Assembly: GCF_032452875.1 (NCBI RefSeq)
Contig: NC_083873.1
Span: 72,909,987-72,973,986, forward strand
Source of the DNA: Bos javanicus
Taxonomy: Eukaryota > Chordata > Mammalia > Artiodactyla > Bovidae
Direction of reading: 5' to 3'
DNA: 64,000 nt
Positions 10,297 to 21,451 of this stretch are shown here, one piece after another. A model generated the notes under the pieces. The model did no database searches and was not told the origin of the DNA. It was given only the letters and a program-made list of their open reading frames with translations. Position 1 is the first letter of the stretch, and every line of letters starts with the position of its first letter. The translations under genes and the position numbers were made by a program.

Positions 10297-10508
10297 CCAG
10301 GCTTCTCTGGTGGCTTAGACAGTAAAGAATCTGCATGCAAGGCGGGAGACCTGGGTTTGATTCCTGGGTAGGAAAGATGCCCTGGAGAAGGAAATGGCAA
10401 CCCACTCTAGTATTCTTGCCTGGAAAATCACATGGACAGAGGAGCCTGGTGGGCTATACTCCATGGGGTTGCAAAGAGTCAGACATGACTGAGTGACTAA
10501 CACTAACT
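10297..10508 (+). mobile_element. Bov-tA SINE
   Basis: Sense element with tRNA-like head ('aggcttctctggtggctta'), B-box-like 'ggtttgattcctgggta' and a full BovA body ending 'gagtgactaacact'. It splits the LTR-like sequence noted around it. Confidence 0.92.
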
Positions 10509-12246
10509 CCACCTGCTGCTGGGTGTAGGCTGCCTTGGGAGGGGTGTGCCCTTGAGTGACATGGCTCTTTGTAGCTGAGGCCAAACCCTGATGGCAGGGA
10601 CAAACCCTCCCCTGAAAGGGACACTCTCCATGTCCACCAGAATTCATACAGGTGGTGGAGAAGGGGATTCTCAGAGATATTGGAGGAGGAGTGGGAGCTC
10701 TGCCAGGGACTGCTGCTCTCCTATATTAGCAAGTAGGGCTTTAAAGCTGATGCAATATGTCCAGTTAATATTAATATGACCTTGTTCATACCCATGACCT
10801 GGTGAGATCTGGGACATTCAAGTTACATATGTTGACTGTACACTTTTATAATAAAAATAATTGAAATAATGAAAAAATGATCTAAAATTCCACCACTCTC
10901 TCTAGTCACCTGTTCCTTCTGGTCTTTCTCAAATATGTCTGTAAATTTTATAGAGTTCAGTTTTATCTTGTTTTTATGCTAATTTGAAGACTTAGATCTA
11001 AAAGTCTAAACACTATGTGGGAAAAATGGTTTAGGTGGTAATGAAAGAGGTGTAACCTGGACAGTGTGGGCGAGGAGGTGGGGCATATATCACTGCTCAG
11101 CTCGGGCATCAGGTAAAGAATTGGCCTGAGGGAACAAATACTCCTACAGCTCTGACTGCGAACTCCAACCACCTTTTTAGAAAAATTAACCTTTATGATT
11201 AAGTGGTGGTGTTGATATCAAGAGCAATGTTCTTGAAGTCTTATAGCAGCTTGTTTCTTCTGAGTCATCAGTACAGTTTCCCTGAGCTTGTTAGTTTTTG
11301 CATGTTGGCCTCATAACAGGCAGCTGCATTTTGGGTTGATTATTTTCATTTTAAAAAATAGGCTGCTCACACTGCATTAAATTTTTATAGCTACTGTGTT
11401 CATTGATCAGATCACTCTGTTAGCAGTTACTATTCCAGCTGTATATTTTAATTACACTTGAACAATCAGCCTTTCTTTAGTCCTTGAGTAATTTGCTGAG
11501 TTTAATTTGTCCTTTTGTCTAATTCCAACTTAAATTATTTCATTAGTGTTGGCAATCCTCTATTACACACCCTTCCTGGTCTTTTTCAATCAATTTCTTG
11601 CAGTTTTAATTATGCAGAACAGTCAATAAAAGTTGATGCCAACAAAAGAACTATCAAGGCAAATGATTATGAAGAATATGTGTATACAAGATATATTTTA
11701 TTAATGAATATCCATTGCATTTATGCCAAAACATTAGCTAATTAATTTATACTACACCCCATAAGAATGGTCAGCAATTTAATTTTTTGTTTAGTTAATG
11801 ACAAACTGTGGCACAGAGAAACTATATAAACTATTGAAAGCTGCACAATAAGTGTGAGGAAAATGATTAGGTATTTCTGGATCATGGAGGCGTTGAAATA
11901 AATGATTTATTTGAAGATAGTAATAGCTAGTAAAAATAGTAATAATTAGTAATAATAGTAATTAGACTTGGATCAAAACATTGACTTCTTATAACTGTTT
12001 ATTTTCATACCTCTTAGAGACTATAGAGGGTAGGGATCTAAGCTTCAAGTTCAGAGGTTTTAAATTGTCTGACTATGGGCTATATCTGACTCACAGGTCT
12101 GTCTTTTGGACCTAAACTATTTTGTGCTTTTTAAATTTATATTGGAATGCCTTTAAAAGGAATATGAACTCTCCAGTTTCCTACTTCTGCCTTGTAGTCT
12201 TGTATTTGGCCTGCTTTACACATTTAAGTTCCTGTCCTGATCCTCT
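10509..12246. other. Repeat-poor; possible conserved noncoding DNA at 11340-11520
   Basis: After the tail of the LTR-like repeat (to about 10640) the sequence is unique and AT-rich with no coding frame. 11340-11520 combines TAATTA-type, GATCAGATCA-type and ATTAAA motifs without repeat similarity, a composition often seen in conserved noncoding elements. That reading is only suggestive. 11930-11965 is a low-complexity TAG/TAATAA run. Confidence 0.3.
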
Positions 12247-12327
12247 GGGGCTTCCTTGGTTGCTCAGATAGTAAAGAACTCTCCTACAATGTGGGAGACT
12301 CAGGTTTGATCCCTAGGTTGGGAAGCA
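12247..12327 (+). mobile_element. tRNA-like head of Bov-tA only
   Basis: Only the tRNA-Glu-derived part is present ('ggggcttccttggttgctc' to 'cctaggttgggaag'). The BovA body is absent, so the copy is 3'-truncated or deleted. It is not a tRNA gene: it lacks a foldable anticodon arm and 3' half. Confidence 0.8.
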
Positions 12328-12761
12328 AGAAAAGTATTTCATTATCTTTTTGGATTATGGAAATAAAGACTTAAAGCTATAATATAGATCCATGGAGGAC
12401 ATAATAAGTTTTCTAACACTTAGAAAGTGTGTTATTTTGGTATGGCATAGAAATATTAGCTATGAGCAAAAAGTTGCAGTTCCAGTCTCAGCTATGTCGG
12501 TAACTAGAGACTATTTGACTCCATGGGCTTTTATTTCCTCAGAGTATTGTGTTAGATAAGCTCTAAATTCCCTGTTAGCCCTAGGATCCTACAATTCTTT
12601 TATGAACTACAATAAAAGAATATACAGTAGTAGAAAGATAAGCCATTAGAGTAAAATTCTATTGTTCTAGGCAATTGGTTGTCTTCTGGAAGCATTTTGA
12701 AATTAAAGTTTGACATCCTCATCCATCTTTTTAGTTGGAGAGGAAATTTAGAAATATAGCA
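12328..12761. other. No gene or recognised repeat
   Basis: AT-rich unique-looking sequence. Nothing coding or repetitive recognised. Confidence 0.45.
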
Positions 12762-12773
12762 TCTAGGGAGGTA

Positions 12774-12966
12774 AGTGAAAATTGCTCAGTTGTGTCCAAC
12801 TCTTTGTGACCCATGGACAGTAGCCTGCTAGGCTCCTCTGTCAGTGGAATTCTCCAGGCAAGAATAAAGGAGTGGGTTGCCATTCCTTTCTCCAGCGGAT
12901 CTGCCTAACCCAGGGATCGAACCTGGGTCTCCTGAATTGCAGGCAGATTCTTTACCATCCGAGCTG
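12774..12966 (-). mobile_element. Bov-tA SINE
   Basis: Antisense BovA body and tRNA-like head ending 'gatccgagct'-like bases. 12-bp flanking repeats with one mismatch (tctagggaggta at 12762-12773, tctaaggaggta at 12967-12978) mark the insertion. Confidence 0.92.
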
Positions 12967-13107
12967 TCTAAGGAGGTAGTTATTAGTAAGTAAACCCATA
13001 AACACGTAAAAGATCTCTAGACAAAACTAAATAGATAATTTAGAGATCCTGAAAGTCTCTAATTGCTTTGAGAAGGGTGTTGCCAAGCCACTGACTGTCA
13101 TGTCAGC

Positions 13108-13215
13108 TAGACTATGAGCTCCTTGAGGACAAGGGCTCTCTTTCTTTTGTCTTTGTTTTCTGTGTGCTTAGTATGTTGTCTGATACACAGTAAGTGTTAA
13201 ACAGATATAGACTAA
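13108..13215 (+). mobile_element. L2 3' end
   Basis: Contains the typical L2 terminal sequence 'tgagctccttgaggacaag', a T-rich spacer, and 'acacagtaagtgtt'. Confidence 0.75.
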
Positions 13216-13370
13216 ATTTCAGTATTCAGGGGAGGACTGCAGAGTCCTTGTGTTGGGAGGAATCTTAGAAATTGAGTCCAGCCTCTCTTGCCAATGCAGA
13301 AATCTTCTCTATGATATCCTAGGAGGTTGCTCAGTAGGCTGCACTAGCTCACCCAGTCATTCATTCCATG

Positions 13371-14409
13371 AATGTGTTGTTTGGATCACAACAAGCTGTG
13401 GAAAATTCTTCAACAGATGGGAATATCAGAATACCTTACCTGTCTCCTGAGAAATCTGTATGAAGGTCAAGAAGCAACAGTTAGAACTGGACATGGAACA
13501 ACAGACTGGTTTAAAATTGGGAAAGGAGTATGTCCAGGCTATATATTGTCACCCTGATTATTTAACTTCTGTGCAGAGTACATCATGTGAAATGCCAGGC
13601 TAGATGAATCACAAGCTGGAATCAAGATTGCCAGGAGAAATATCAACAACCTCAGATATGCAAATGATACCACTCTAATGGCAGACAGTGAAGAGGAACT
13701 AAAGAGCCTCTTGATGAAGGAGAGTGAAAAACCTGGCTTAAACTCAACATTCAAAAAACTCAGATCATTGCATCTAGTCCCATCACTTCTTGGCAAATAG
13801 ATGAATAAAAAGTGTAAACAGGGGCAGGTTTTATTTTCTTGGCTCCAAAATCACTGTGGATGGTGATTATAGCAACAAAATTAAAAGATGCTTGTTTCTT
13901 GGAAGAAAAGAGATGACAAACCTAGATAGCATACTAAAAAGCAGAGACATTACTTTGTCGACAAAGTTTTGTGTAGTCAAAGCTATGGTTTTTCTAGTAG
14001 TCATGTACAGATGTGAGAGTTGGACCATAAAGAAGGCTGAGCACCAAAGAATTAATGCTTTTGAACTGTGGTGTTGGAGAAGATTCTTGAGAGTCCCTTG
14101 GACTGCAAGGAGATCAAACCAATCAATCCTAAAGGAAATCAGTCCTGAATATTCATTGGAAGGATTAATGCTGAAGCTGAAGCTCCAGTACTTTGGCCAC
14201 CAGATGTGATGAGCAGGCTCATTGGAAAAGACCCTAGTGCTGGGAAAGATTGAGGGCAGGAGGACAGAGGATGAGATCGTTGGATGGCATCACCGACTCA
14301 ATGGACATGAGTTTGAGCAAACCCCAGGAGATAGTGAAGGACAGGGAACCCTGGTGTTCTCCTGTCTGTGGACTTGCAAAGAGTCAGATACAACTTAGTG
14401 ACTGAAAAC
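13371..14409 (+). mobile_element. BovB LINE, 5'-truncated (B3)
   Basis: Sense BovB starts at the motif A codons (VDHNKLW region) and runs through the palm domain to a short A-rich 3' end. The YADD box reads Tyr-Ala-Asn-Asp (near 13656), so a catalytic Asp is replaced. Several indels break the frame. A 117-codon C-terminal stretch at 13856-14209 ('CESWTIKKAEH', 'RVPWTARRSNQSIL') is still open. Candidate 9-bp target duplications with one mismatch are aatgtgttg (13371-13379) and aatgtattg (14410-14418). Confidence 0.88.
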
Positions 14410-14539
14410 AATGTATTGAGTGTCTCTATGTATAGGAATGATTCTAGAATACAGTAGTGACTCAAAGAGGTACAGGCCCTGTACTGGGAAGCCTGCCATT
14501 TCAACTGGAGCATGATTAGTGATGGGTATACACTATGTG

Positions 14540-14812
14540 CGGAGAAGGCAATGGCACCCCACTCCAGTACTCTTGCCTGGAAAATCCCATGGATGGAGGA
14601 GCCTGGTAGGCTGCAGTCCATGGGGTTGCTAAGAGTCAGACACGACTGAGCGACTTCACTTTCACTTTTCACTTTCATGCATTGAAGAAGGAAATGGCAA
14701 CACACTCCAGTGTTCTTGCCTGGAGAATCCCAGGGACGGGAGAGCCTAGTAGGTCTATGGGGTCGCACAGAGTCAAACATGACTGAAGCGACTTAGTAGC
14801 AGCAGCAGAAGC
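14540..14812 (+). mobile_element. Bov-A2 SINE (two BovA units)
   Basis: Two sense monomers with the 'ttcactttcacttttcac' linker near 14656-14675 and an AGC-rich tail. Direct repeats flank it: atacactatgtg (14528-14539) and atacactatatgtg (14813-14826), differing by an AT slip. Confidence 0.93.
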
Positions 14813-14826
14813 ATACACTATATGTG

Positions 14827-15469
14827 AAAGCTCTCCACTCCTCCAATGACCAACTCTCAGTTCTAACAAACTTCTTCTGGAAATGAAACTCCTTCTCTGA
14901 TGATACCAGCATCAGATCCCCCTGGGACTTTCCCTATGTGTCCCAGCACATTGTTCTAGGACCTCCAGTGTTCCTGAGGTTGTGTGCACTTATTCCATCT
15001 GTCACCAGCCTTTACCTTGAACTCAGTTTCAGCTACCATTTAACATCTCCCAAACCACCAGCATGTGGAAACTTACCTATGCCAATGGCCACATTCACCT
15101 TCAGAACAACCGGACTTATACTTGGTCCTGGGGGTAGGAATAGGAGAATATATTCTAGTCTGCTAATACCTTTCCTGGTTGGGCAGAAAAAAACAGTAAT
15201 GGCAGTCATATTGGGGAACACTGCCTTATAGCTCAGCTTCCTGGAGAGTTTTCTCTCTTGACAGAGGCCATTCAACCCTTTCTCCAAAGTCTCAGGGAAT
15301 ACCTGGTTGAAAACTTGGTAGTATCTTTTTGGAGTCACTATTAAGGAAAATCTGAAATGATTGTGGATAGGGAACAATATGGCTGAGGGGCAGGCGGGGC
15401 CTGAACACAGAGTCATGAAACATGTCCAGTTTCAGGAACACACTGTTCAAAGTCTTCAGCCGCCACTTG
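14827..15469. other. Unique sequence; chance frames only
   Basis: Two overlapping frames occur on opposite strands (14938-15231 and 15033-15416). Neither resembles a protein family I know, and each lies in the other's shadow. The stretch is not an obvious repeat. I treat it as noncoding. Confidence 0.4.
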
Positions 15470-16048
15470 CATCCTCCACAACTGGTTGTTCAATCAAATC
15501 TAAACTCTTTAGCCTGGCATCCTGACTCTCCATGGTTTGCTCATAAGTACCTTTCTACCTTCATCTCTTATAAGTTGCTCTATAGTCTTTGCTTTGGTTA
15601 AACAGAACCTTTCACTATTTACTTAATCATCGCCATATTTTCTTCCTCCTATTCTTTGCTTAGGCTTTTCTCTCAGTTTGGAATCCTTTGCCTTTACTTA
15701 AAATATCTTTCCTTCCCTCCTTTCTCTGCATACCTAAAGCCTACCCATCATTTAAAGCCCATCTATGAAGCATTCTGTAATTCATAATAGTTTTCTGTTT
15801 CTTATGATTTCCTTCCCAGCTCTAAGTCCTCTGTCCCTATTCTGAGCTTCTACAGAGCCTGATCTCTGTTTCTCTTTCTCTGAGTATCAGCTTTGAAATA
15901 GAATATAATTGTCATAGTCATTAAATGGTAATTATACCAGCTTAAACTCCTTGGAAACAGGGCCCTTGTCTGATATCTTTAAATTTTCTACAGGCCAGGT
16001 TGAGTGTTTTGCACTTAACAAATACTAAATACATTGAATAAATTACTC
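15470..16048 (+). mobile_element. L2 LINE, long 3' fragment
   Basis: An unusually long L2 piece for this window. Landmarks in order: the 'tctaaactctttagcctggc' coding tail, 'ggaatcctttgcctttac', 'cccatcatttaaagcccatc', 'aactccttggaaacagggcc' and the 'acttaacaaatactaaat' end. It is old and heavily mutated, with no open frame. Confidence 0.8.
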
Positions 16049-17684
16049 TAAGGAAAAGGCCAAACAAATATAAATATCTAAACATGACTGTGTAAGATGA
16101 AGTCACTGTGTGGACCAGTTTCAACACAGGCTTTAAAAATAAAAGACCCTTGTCTGCAATTTCAAAAATACTTGAAAGAAGCAATTTTAATCTTTAAACA
16201 AGCAATCTCTCAAAAATACAAAGAACAAGACAAAGAGCAAGCAGAAAACTAAAAAGAGTTTTACCTTTACAATGTACAGCATAACTTCTTAGAATCATCT
16301 TTTTCCATCATCCTCTTAAAAAATGTCTTAAAGGCTTTCACCTCCACACCCTAATTAAAAAAGAACACAGGAGAACATACTATGGTGTTGGTACCTGATA
16401 GCCTCTTTCTGAACTGGGTCTTTGGAGCAGACAACCTCAAGTCAAGGCAGTGTACCCCAGGACAGTTAGGTGAGACTGAGTCTTGCTGCTGGTTGGCAGC
16501 CATCAGCTCTCAAGCTACAAGAGAAAAAATGAAGAGCCAGAGTCTCCTGAGCCATTTATTACCTGTGATGGCAGGCCTCCCCATCCCCTTGTGTGAGGTG
16601 ACAGTAAGCATTTTTCAGCTTGTGCTTTCAGAATGTAACTAGTGTGGTATTTTTTATTCCAGTGCTGCTTGGCTTGCTTCATTTGCTTTTATGACAGTGC
16701 TTCGGTACGATTAAATGACAATTTAATGTGTATAATAACTCATTTAAAGTTTTAGCGAGGGCTTGAATGAAGGTGATGGGGTTTGAGCACATATTCAAGA
16801 AAACGGTACAATTTAAACTAAGCTAGGGGCAACTTAGAACCATTACTTATTTTGGCAGAAGAACAGCTCCATTTTCTACATTCTTTCCCTTCTCCTTAGT
16901 GTTCTCTCTCTCACTCTCTGTTTTTTTATATGTAGTTTTTACTTTTTGATTGTATAGGGGACAATGCTGGGGAATCTGGGCTTAACATCCTTCTATGTGC
17001 TTTAGTTTTTTCCTGGGATTCATAAGCTATTTGAAGAATACATTGTCACTGAAACTCCTCTTAGCCCAAGGCTTTATGAACCAGGAAGAGTATGGGGTGG
17101 TGTGCTTTGGAACATGGGCAAAGGCTCCAGAATCTTTTTCTCTTCCTGTCAGAACATGAGGAGAGTGTAACTTGTCATCTGTTTGCCTCATACATGCCTC
17201 CTGAGGATGGTCAGATGATGTTTTGCTACCATTCAACGAGCAGTTGGTGGAGGAGAGAGGTGAGTCGGAGTTGGATTCACCATCCTCTGAACCCAGGGGC
17301 TTGGCTGACGGGAGCAGGCACCAGGACTCCAGATAGGATGACTGATGCCTGCTTCAGCTAACCACTCTGGTTGTGGCCTAGGAGGAGTGGGGAGCAAAGA
17401 GAATCCTGACTCAATACATTTTTCCAGCTTTAAATATTCCCTGCAAATGGAAGTGACAAAAAACATCTCCTGAATAGATTGGAGCGTAATTTTTTTCCAA
17501 GGCCATAGCTTTTGGGTCTTAAACTCTTACCAGTCTGCTGATGACCTAGTGTCTGTACTAAGTTTGGTAAGAACATGGTGACCTCCGAGAGGCTGGGGAC
17601 CACCAAGTTGCCTAAGGAGGGATGAGCCAGCCCAGATCAGAAATGGAGCAGGTCAAAACTCTCATGCTGTTCCTGTGGTTGTTC
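16049..17684. other. Repeat-poor sequence, no gene recognised
   Basis: About 1.6 kb without bovine SINEs or LINEs I can identify. 16900-16930 is pyrimidine-rich. Short frames (16382-16642, 17092-17361, 17233-17466) have no recognisable content. Confidence 0.45.
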
Positions 17685-18860
17685 TTTTAAAAATTTATGA
17701 GAAACCTCCACACAGTTTTCCACAATGACTGTAACGACTTGTATTTGCATCAGCAGAACATAAGGATTTCCTTTGCTCTACAGCCTCACCAGCACTCATT
17801 ATCTCAAGTAGTTGTGATAAAAGTCTTTCTACCTGGTAAGAGTTGATGTCTCATTGTGGTTTTGATTTGCATTTCCATGGTGATTAGTGATGTTAAGTTC
17901 CTTTTCTTGTTGTAATTCAGTGATTCAGTAGTGTTCAACTCTGTGACCCCATGGACTGCAGCATGCCAGGCTTCCCTGTCCCAGAGCTTGCTCAAACTCA
18001 TGTCCATTGAGTCAGTGATGCCATCCAACCAGCCCATCCTCTGTCATCCCCTTCTCTTCTTGCCTTCAATCTTTCCCAGCACTAGGGTCTTTTCTAAAGA
18101 GTCAGCTCTTAGCATCAGGTGGCCAAAGTATTGGAGCTTCAGCTTCAACATCAGTCCTTCCAATGAATATTCAGGACTGATTTCCTTTAGGATTGATTGG
18201 TTTGATCTCCTTGCAGTCCAAGGGACTCTCAAGAGTCTTCTCCAACACCACAGTTCAAAAGCGTCAATTCTTTGGTGCTCAGCCTTCTTTATGGTCCAAC
18301 TCTCACATCTGTACATGACTAGAAAAACCGTAGCTTTGACTATATGGACCTTTGTTGGCAAAGTGATGTCTCTGCTTCTTAATAAGCTGTCTAGGTTTGT
18401 CATAGCTTTTCTTCCAAGAAGCAAGCGTCTTTTAATTTCATGAGTGCAGTCACCATCTGTAGTGACTTTGGAACCCAAGAAAATGAAGCCTGTCACTGTT
18501 TCCATTGTACCTTTTCATGTACTTGTTGGCAATTTGGATGTGTTTGGGAAAATTCTATTCAGGTCATTTGCCCGCTTTAAAACTGCATTATTTGTGGGTA
18601 TTTTTGCACTTAAATTGTATAAGTTCTATATATATTTTGGATAGTAATCCCTTGTCAAATGTATAGACTGTATATTTTATTCCATTCTGTGTTTGCCTTT
18701 ACATTTTGTTTTTTTTTTTCCTTTGCTGTCAGAAGCTTTTTAGTTTGATGTTAATCATTACATATTAAAGCTGTGTTTTAATTCTTAAGTTAGTCCTGCG
18801 AAAAATAGCTTTTTATTTTTTCCTTTCATAACTGTCTACTGGCTCTAGACCAATTAATAA
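17685..18860 (-). mobile_element. Antisense L1, split by BovB
   Basis: Antisense L1 ORF2 tail and 3' region: 'gagaaacctccacacagttttccac', 'tttgatttgcatttccatgg', then after the BovB 'acttgttggcaatttggatg', 'tatattttggatagtaatccc' and 'cagaagctttttagtttgatg'. Both halves align as one element. Confidence 0.82.
17911..18509 (-). mobile_element. BovB LINE 3' end (B4)
   Basis: An antisense 5'-truncated BovB is inserted in L1. 11-bp target repeats with one mismatch (ccttttcttgt at 17900-17910, ccttttcatgt at 18510-18520) flank it. A 153-codon frame at 18044-18505 encodes the BovB C-terminal domain ('CESWTIKKAEHQRIDAFELW', 'RVPWTARRSNQSIL') with no stop up to residue 153. Confidence 0.92.
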
Positions 18861-18888
18861 CTACAATTTAATGATTTTAACTTTATTC

Positions 18889-18938
18889 AGAGAAGGCAGT
18901 GGCACCCCACTCCAGTATTCTTGCCTGGAAAATCCCTT
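18889..18938 (+). mobile_element. Bov-A 5' fragment (50 bp)
   Basis: Only the first 50 bases of a sense BovA unit ('gagaaggcagtggcacccc' to 'ggaaaatccc') are present, then unrelated sequence. A 3'-truncated copy is unusual for a SINE, so a later deletion is likely. Confidence 0.85.
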
Positions 18939-20658
18939 TAGCAGTCTGTATTTACTGCTGCTGATCAGAAGAGTCTTGCAGAAGGTGGAGGAAGTCAGGT
19001 TTCAGTGGCTTATTTTCTTCCTCCTTTGGAGGTGATGCGTATGAGTGCCAGTGTCTTGACACAGCAGACCTTGAAGGGTGCTGCTGAGAGAGCTCTGGAG
19101 GGGAGCAAAGACAGCAAGGGAGGCTGAGTCTCCTTTCTGCAGAAGCCTTTCAGAGCCAATTGGAAATGAGTGTCTTAATTACATATGCGCTTTTCGTGTT
19201 TTGTTTGTTTCCTACATGAGGAGGCAATTAATTTTCACAAAGCGCAGCAACCATATTTTGGAGTGTCAAGTTTTAAAGTCATTTTGTTTGCATCTCAATG
19301 GCCATTTTCAAAATAGAGGCGAAGAGGGGTGGTTTGCACATTCCAAGAATAGCAGGGTAGCCAGAACATCAGTGGGGATGCCGCTTTATAGGGCAATCAA
19401 AAAGAGAAGCTGAAATCACAACCTCTCATTTATCCACTAGTAATAATGCCGAGTGAATTACAGGGTGCTTTTCTGGCAGGAGTGTTTGTTTCTATAGAAC
19501 AGGACTCGGTTTAAAAATGCATGTTGGGTTAGCATCCCCCCGACTGAGGGATGAGGGACTTGAATACTACTTTTGTGCTCACTGGCTAATTGTGTGTGTA
19601 TGTGTGTGTGTGTGTGTGTGTATGTATATGCGCACACACACACTCACACGTGCTGTCAGGGCAGGGATGGGTGGGAGAGGGTGATGCAGGAGCACTGTAA
19701 GAAACAGGTGGGGACACACACGTGCTCCCAGTCCCATGGCTTTTCTTTCTGTATCTTTTCCTTGGTGCCAAATCTAAGCAGTAGGTGTTAGGAGAGAGAA
19801 ATGGGCTCATGGTGGAAGAAAGATGAAAAAGACGGAGGACGACAAGGGAGCTGTCTGCTCTTTGTCTTTATCACCAGGGGCCTAACACTTGACTCTGAAT
19901 GCTAAATTTCAGTACTTAAAAAAAAAATTCAACTTCATTTTAATTTCTGTCTTAGAGGACTTAGCTGAACGCTGAACATTTGATCTAATCAAGATTACGC
20001 TCAGCACTGCTTTCAGTCTTTGCTGAGAGCTCTGTTGAGTTATTTATTAACTCAATGGCTTAAACAGAATTAAGAGGGCAGTCACAAATCTAAGAGAGAG
20101 TCTAGACCCAGGCAGGCAAGGGGAAGAGAGTGGGCCTGTTTTATCTTGGGGCTAGAAGGCCCTGGGCAGTATGACAGTGACCTCTAAACTGAGGGGTGTG
20201 TTTGATGAGAAGTATGAGGATCACCATTTGTCATCAGCATAGAATGGACAAATAGTTCATGAGTTTTAGCAGCAGCATAAAAGCTATTCCTCATTAGGAA
20301 GAACTTGGCACTTGGGGGCATGTGTCCCATTGGAACAGTGGAGGCCTCTGAAAAAGAGTGTTCCCCTCATTACTTGCCCCCATAGCAAAACATTACCTGC
20401 TTACACATGGCTGCATCTGAGGCCCAACCCCGCCTTTCTTGAGAAGTGTGACCCAGGAAGCCTGGGCTAGGTAGCCTTAGACATGAAACTGGTAAGAGGA
20501 CGTCCAGTTATTGGCATGTGAGGAGATCTCTGATTCCTATCAAGATAGTACTTAAGGTGATTTCTCTGAGTCTTATTTTCTTGATAATTCTTTTCTGAGC
20601 CTGTTACTTCTAACTAGAGTTGGTCATATCTGTGTATCGTGCTCTTCCCTTTCCATTC
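18939..20658. other. Repeat-poor; possible conserved noncoding DNA
   Basis: Unique sequence with no coding frame apart from the microsatellite at 19592-19652. 19150-19340 and 19970-20060 are repeat-free with TTAATTA and GATCTAATCAAGATTA-like motifs and could be conserved regulatory DNA. I cannot test conservation here. Confidence 0.3.
19592..19652. repeat. (TG)n followed by (CA)n microsatellite
   Basis: A broken TG run is followed by 'tatgtatatgcg' and then a CA run. The two halves are roughly inverted, giving an imperfect palindrome. The frames across it on both strands (19458-19810) are low-complexity artefacts. Confidence 0.92.
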
Positions 20659-20673
20659 CTGATAATGTTGTAC

Positions 20674-20887
20674 TGTGCTGTTCTTAGTTGCTCAGTCGTG
20701 TCCGACTCTGCATGACCCTATGGACTGTAGCCCACCAGGCTCCTCTGTCCATGGGATTCTCCAGGCAAGAATACTGGAGTGGGTTGCCATGACCTCCTCC
20801 AGAGGATCTTTCTGACCTAGGGATCAAACCTGCGTCTCTTACTTCTCCTGTATTGGCGGGTGGGTTCTTTATCCCTGGTGCCACCTT
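20674..20887 (-). mobile_element. Bov-tA SINE
   Basis: Antisense BovA body and tRNA-like head. The 8-bp target repeat ctgataat lies at 20659-20666 and 20888-20895. A few extra bases precede the BovA end. Confidence 0.9.
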
Positions 20888-20895
20888 CTGATAAT

Positions 20896-21205
20896 ACCTT
20901 CCTTTAATTTCAATGCTCTTCACTGTGGTGGAGGGACAAATAGCAAATGCTTCCTTCTCTGTAACAGTCTGTGGCTCTGTCGCTACCAGTATCTCTGTGA
21001 AGCTGCAGCTACAGTGGCTTGTCTGGGGTGAGACGTGATAGCTGGATATGATAACTTCTGAATCCCCCAGTCACACGCTCTGGCCCATATAAGTATTTGG
21101 TTATAGCAGTTAAAATCTCAGCATATCCTTGTGTCCTGTGTCTCCAGAAACAGGAGCTAAAGTACTAGATGTTTATACATTAGTCTGTGGCACCAAACAC
21201 ATTCC
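20896..21205. other. No recognised feature
   Basis: Short unique stretch between two Bov-tA copies. Nothing coding was seen. Confidence 0.45.
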
Positions 21206-21219
21206 AGAGTGGAGGGATG

Positions 21220-21437
21220 TGCAAGTGTCTGTTCAGTTGTGTCCAACTCTTTGTGATCCCATGGACTATAGCTTGTCAGGTTCCTCCTTCCATGGGATTC
21301 TCCAGGCAAGAATACTGAAGTGGGTTGCCATTTCCTATACCAGGGAATCTTCCTGACCCAGAGATCAAACTCACATCTCGATCTATGTCTCCTGCATTGA
21401 TAGGTAGATTCTTTAGCACTGAGATACCTGGAAAGCC
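21220..21437 (-). mobile_element. Bov-tA SINE with 14-bp target duplication
   Basis: Antisense element, BovA body then tRNA-like head ending 'ctggaaagcc'. The direct repeat agagtggagggatg is perfect at 21206-21219 and 21438-21451. Body divergence is moderate, so the intact repeat does not by itself prove youth. Confidence 0.95.
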
Positions 21438-21451
21438 AGAGTGGAGGGATG

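Noticed and set aside
12247..12327. tRNA-Glu-like sequence as a tRNA gene
   Set aside because: It is the head of a Bov-tA SINE with no complete cloverleaf. The same holds for every other tRNA-like stretch in the window.
14938..15416. Overlapping 97- and 127-codon frames on opposite strands as a possible gene
   Set aside because: No family resemblance, no start context, no exon signals, and each frame shadows the other. Length is within chance for this composition.
17931..18443. 170-codon plus-strand frame at 17931-18443 (and similar ones at 48918, 50137, 56783 and 60229)
   Set aside because: All are antisense shadows of the BovB C-terminal coding region and recur wherever that region is antisense.
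19458..19810. His/Thr- and Cys/Val-rich frames on both strands
   Set aside because: They translate the TG/CA microsatellite in different frames; low-complexity artefacts.
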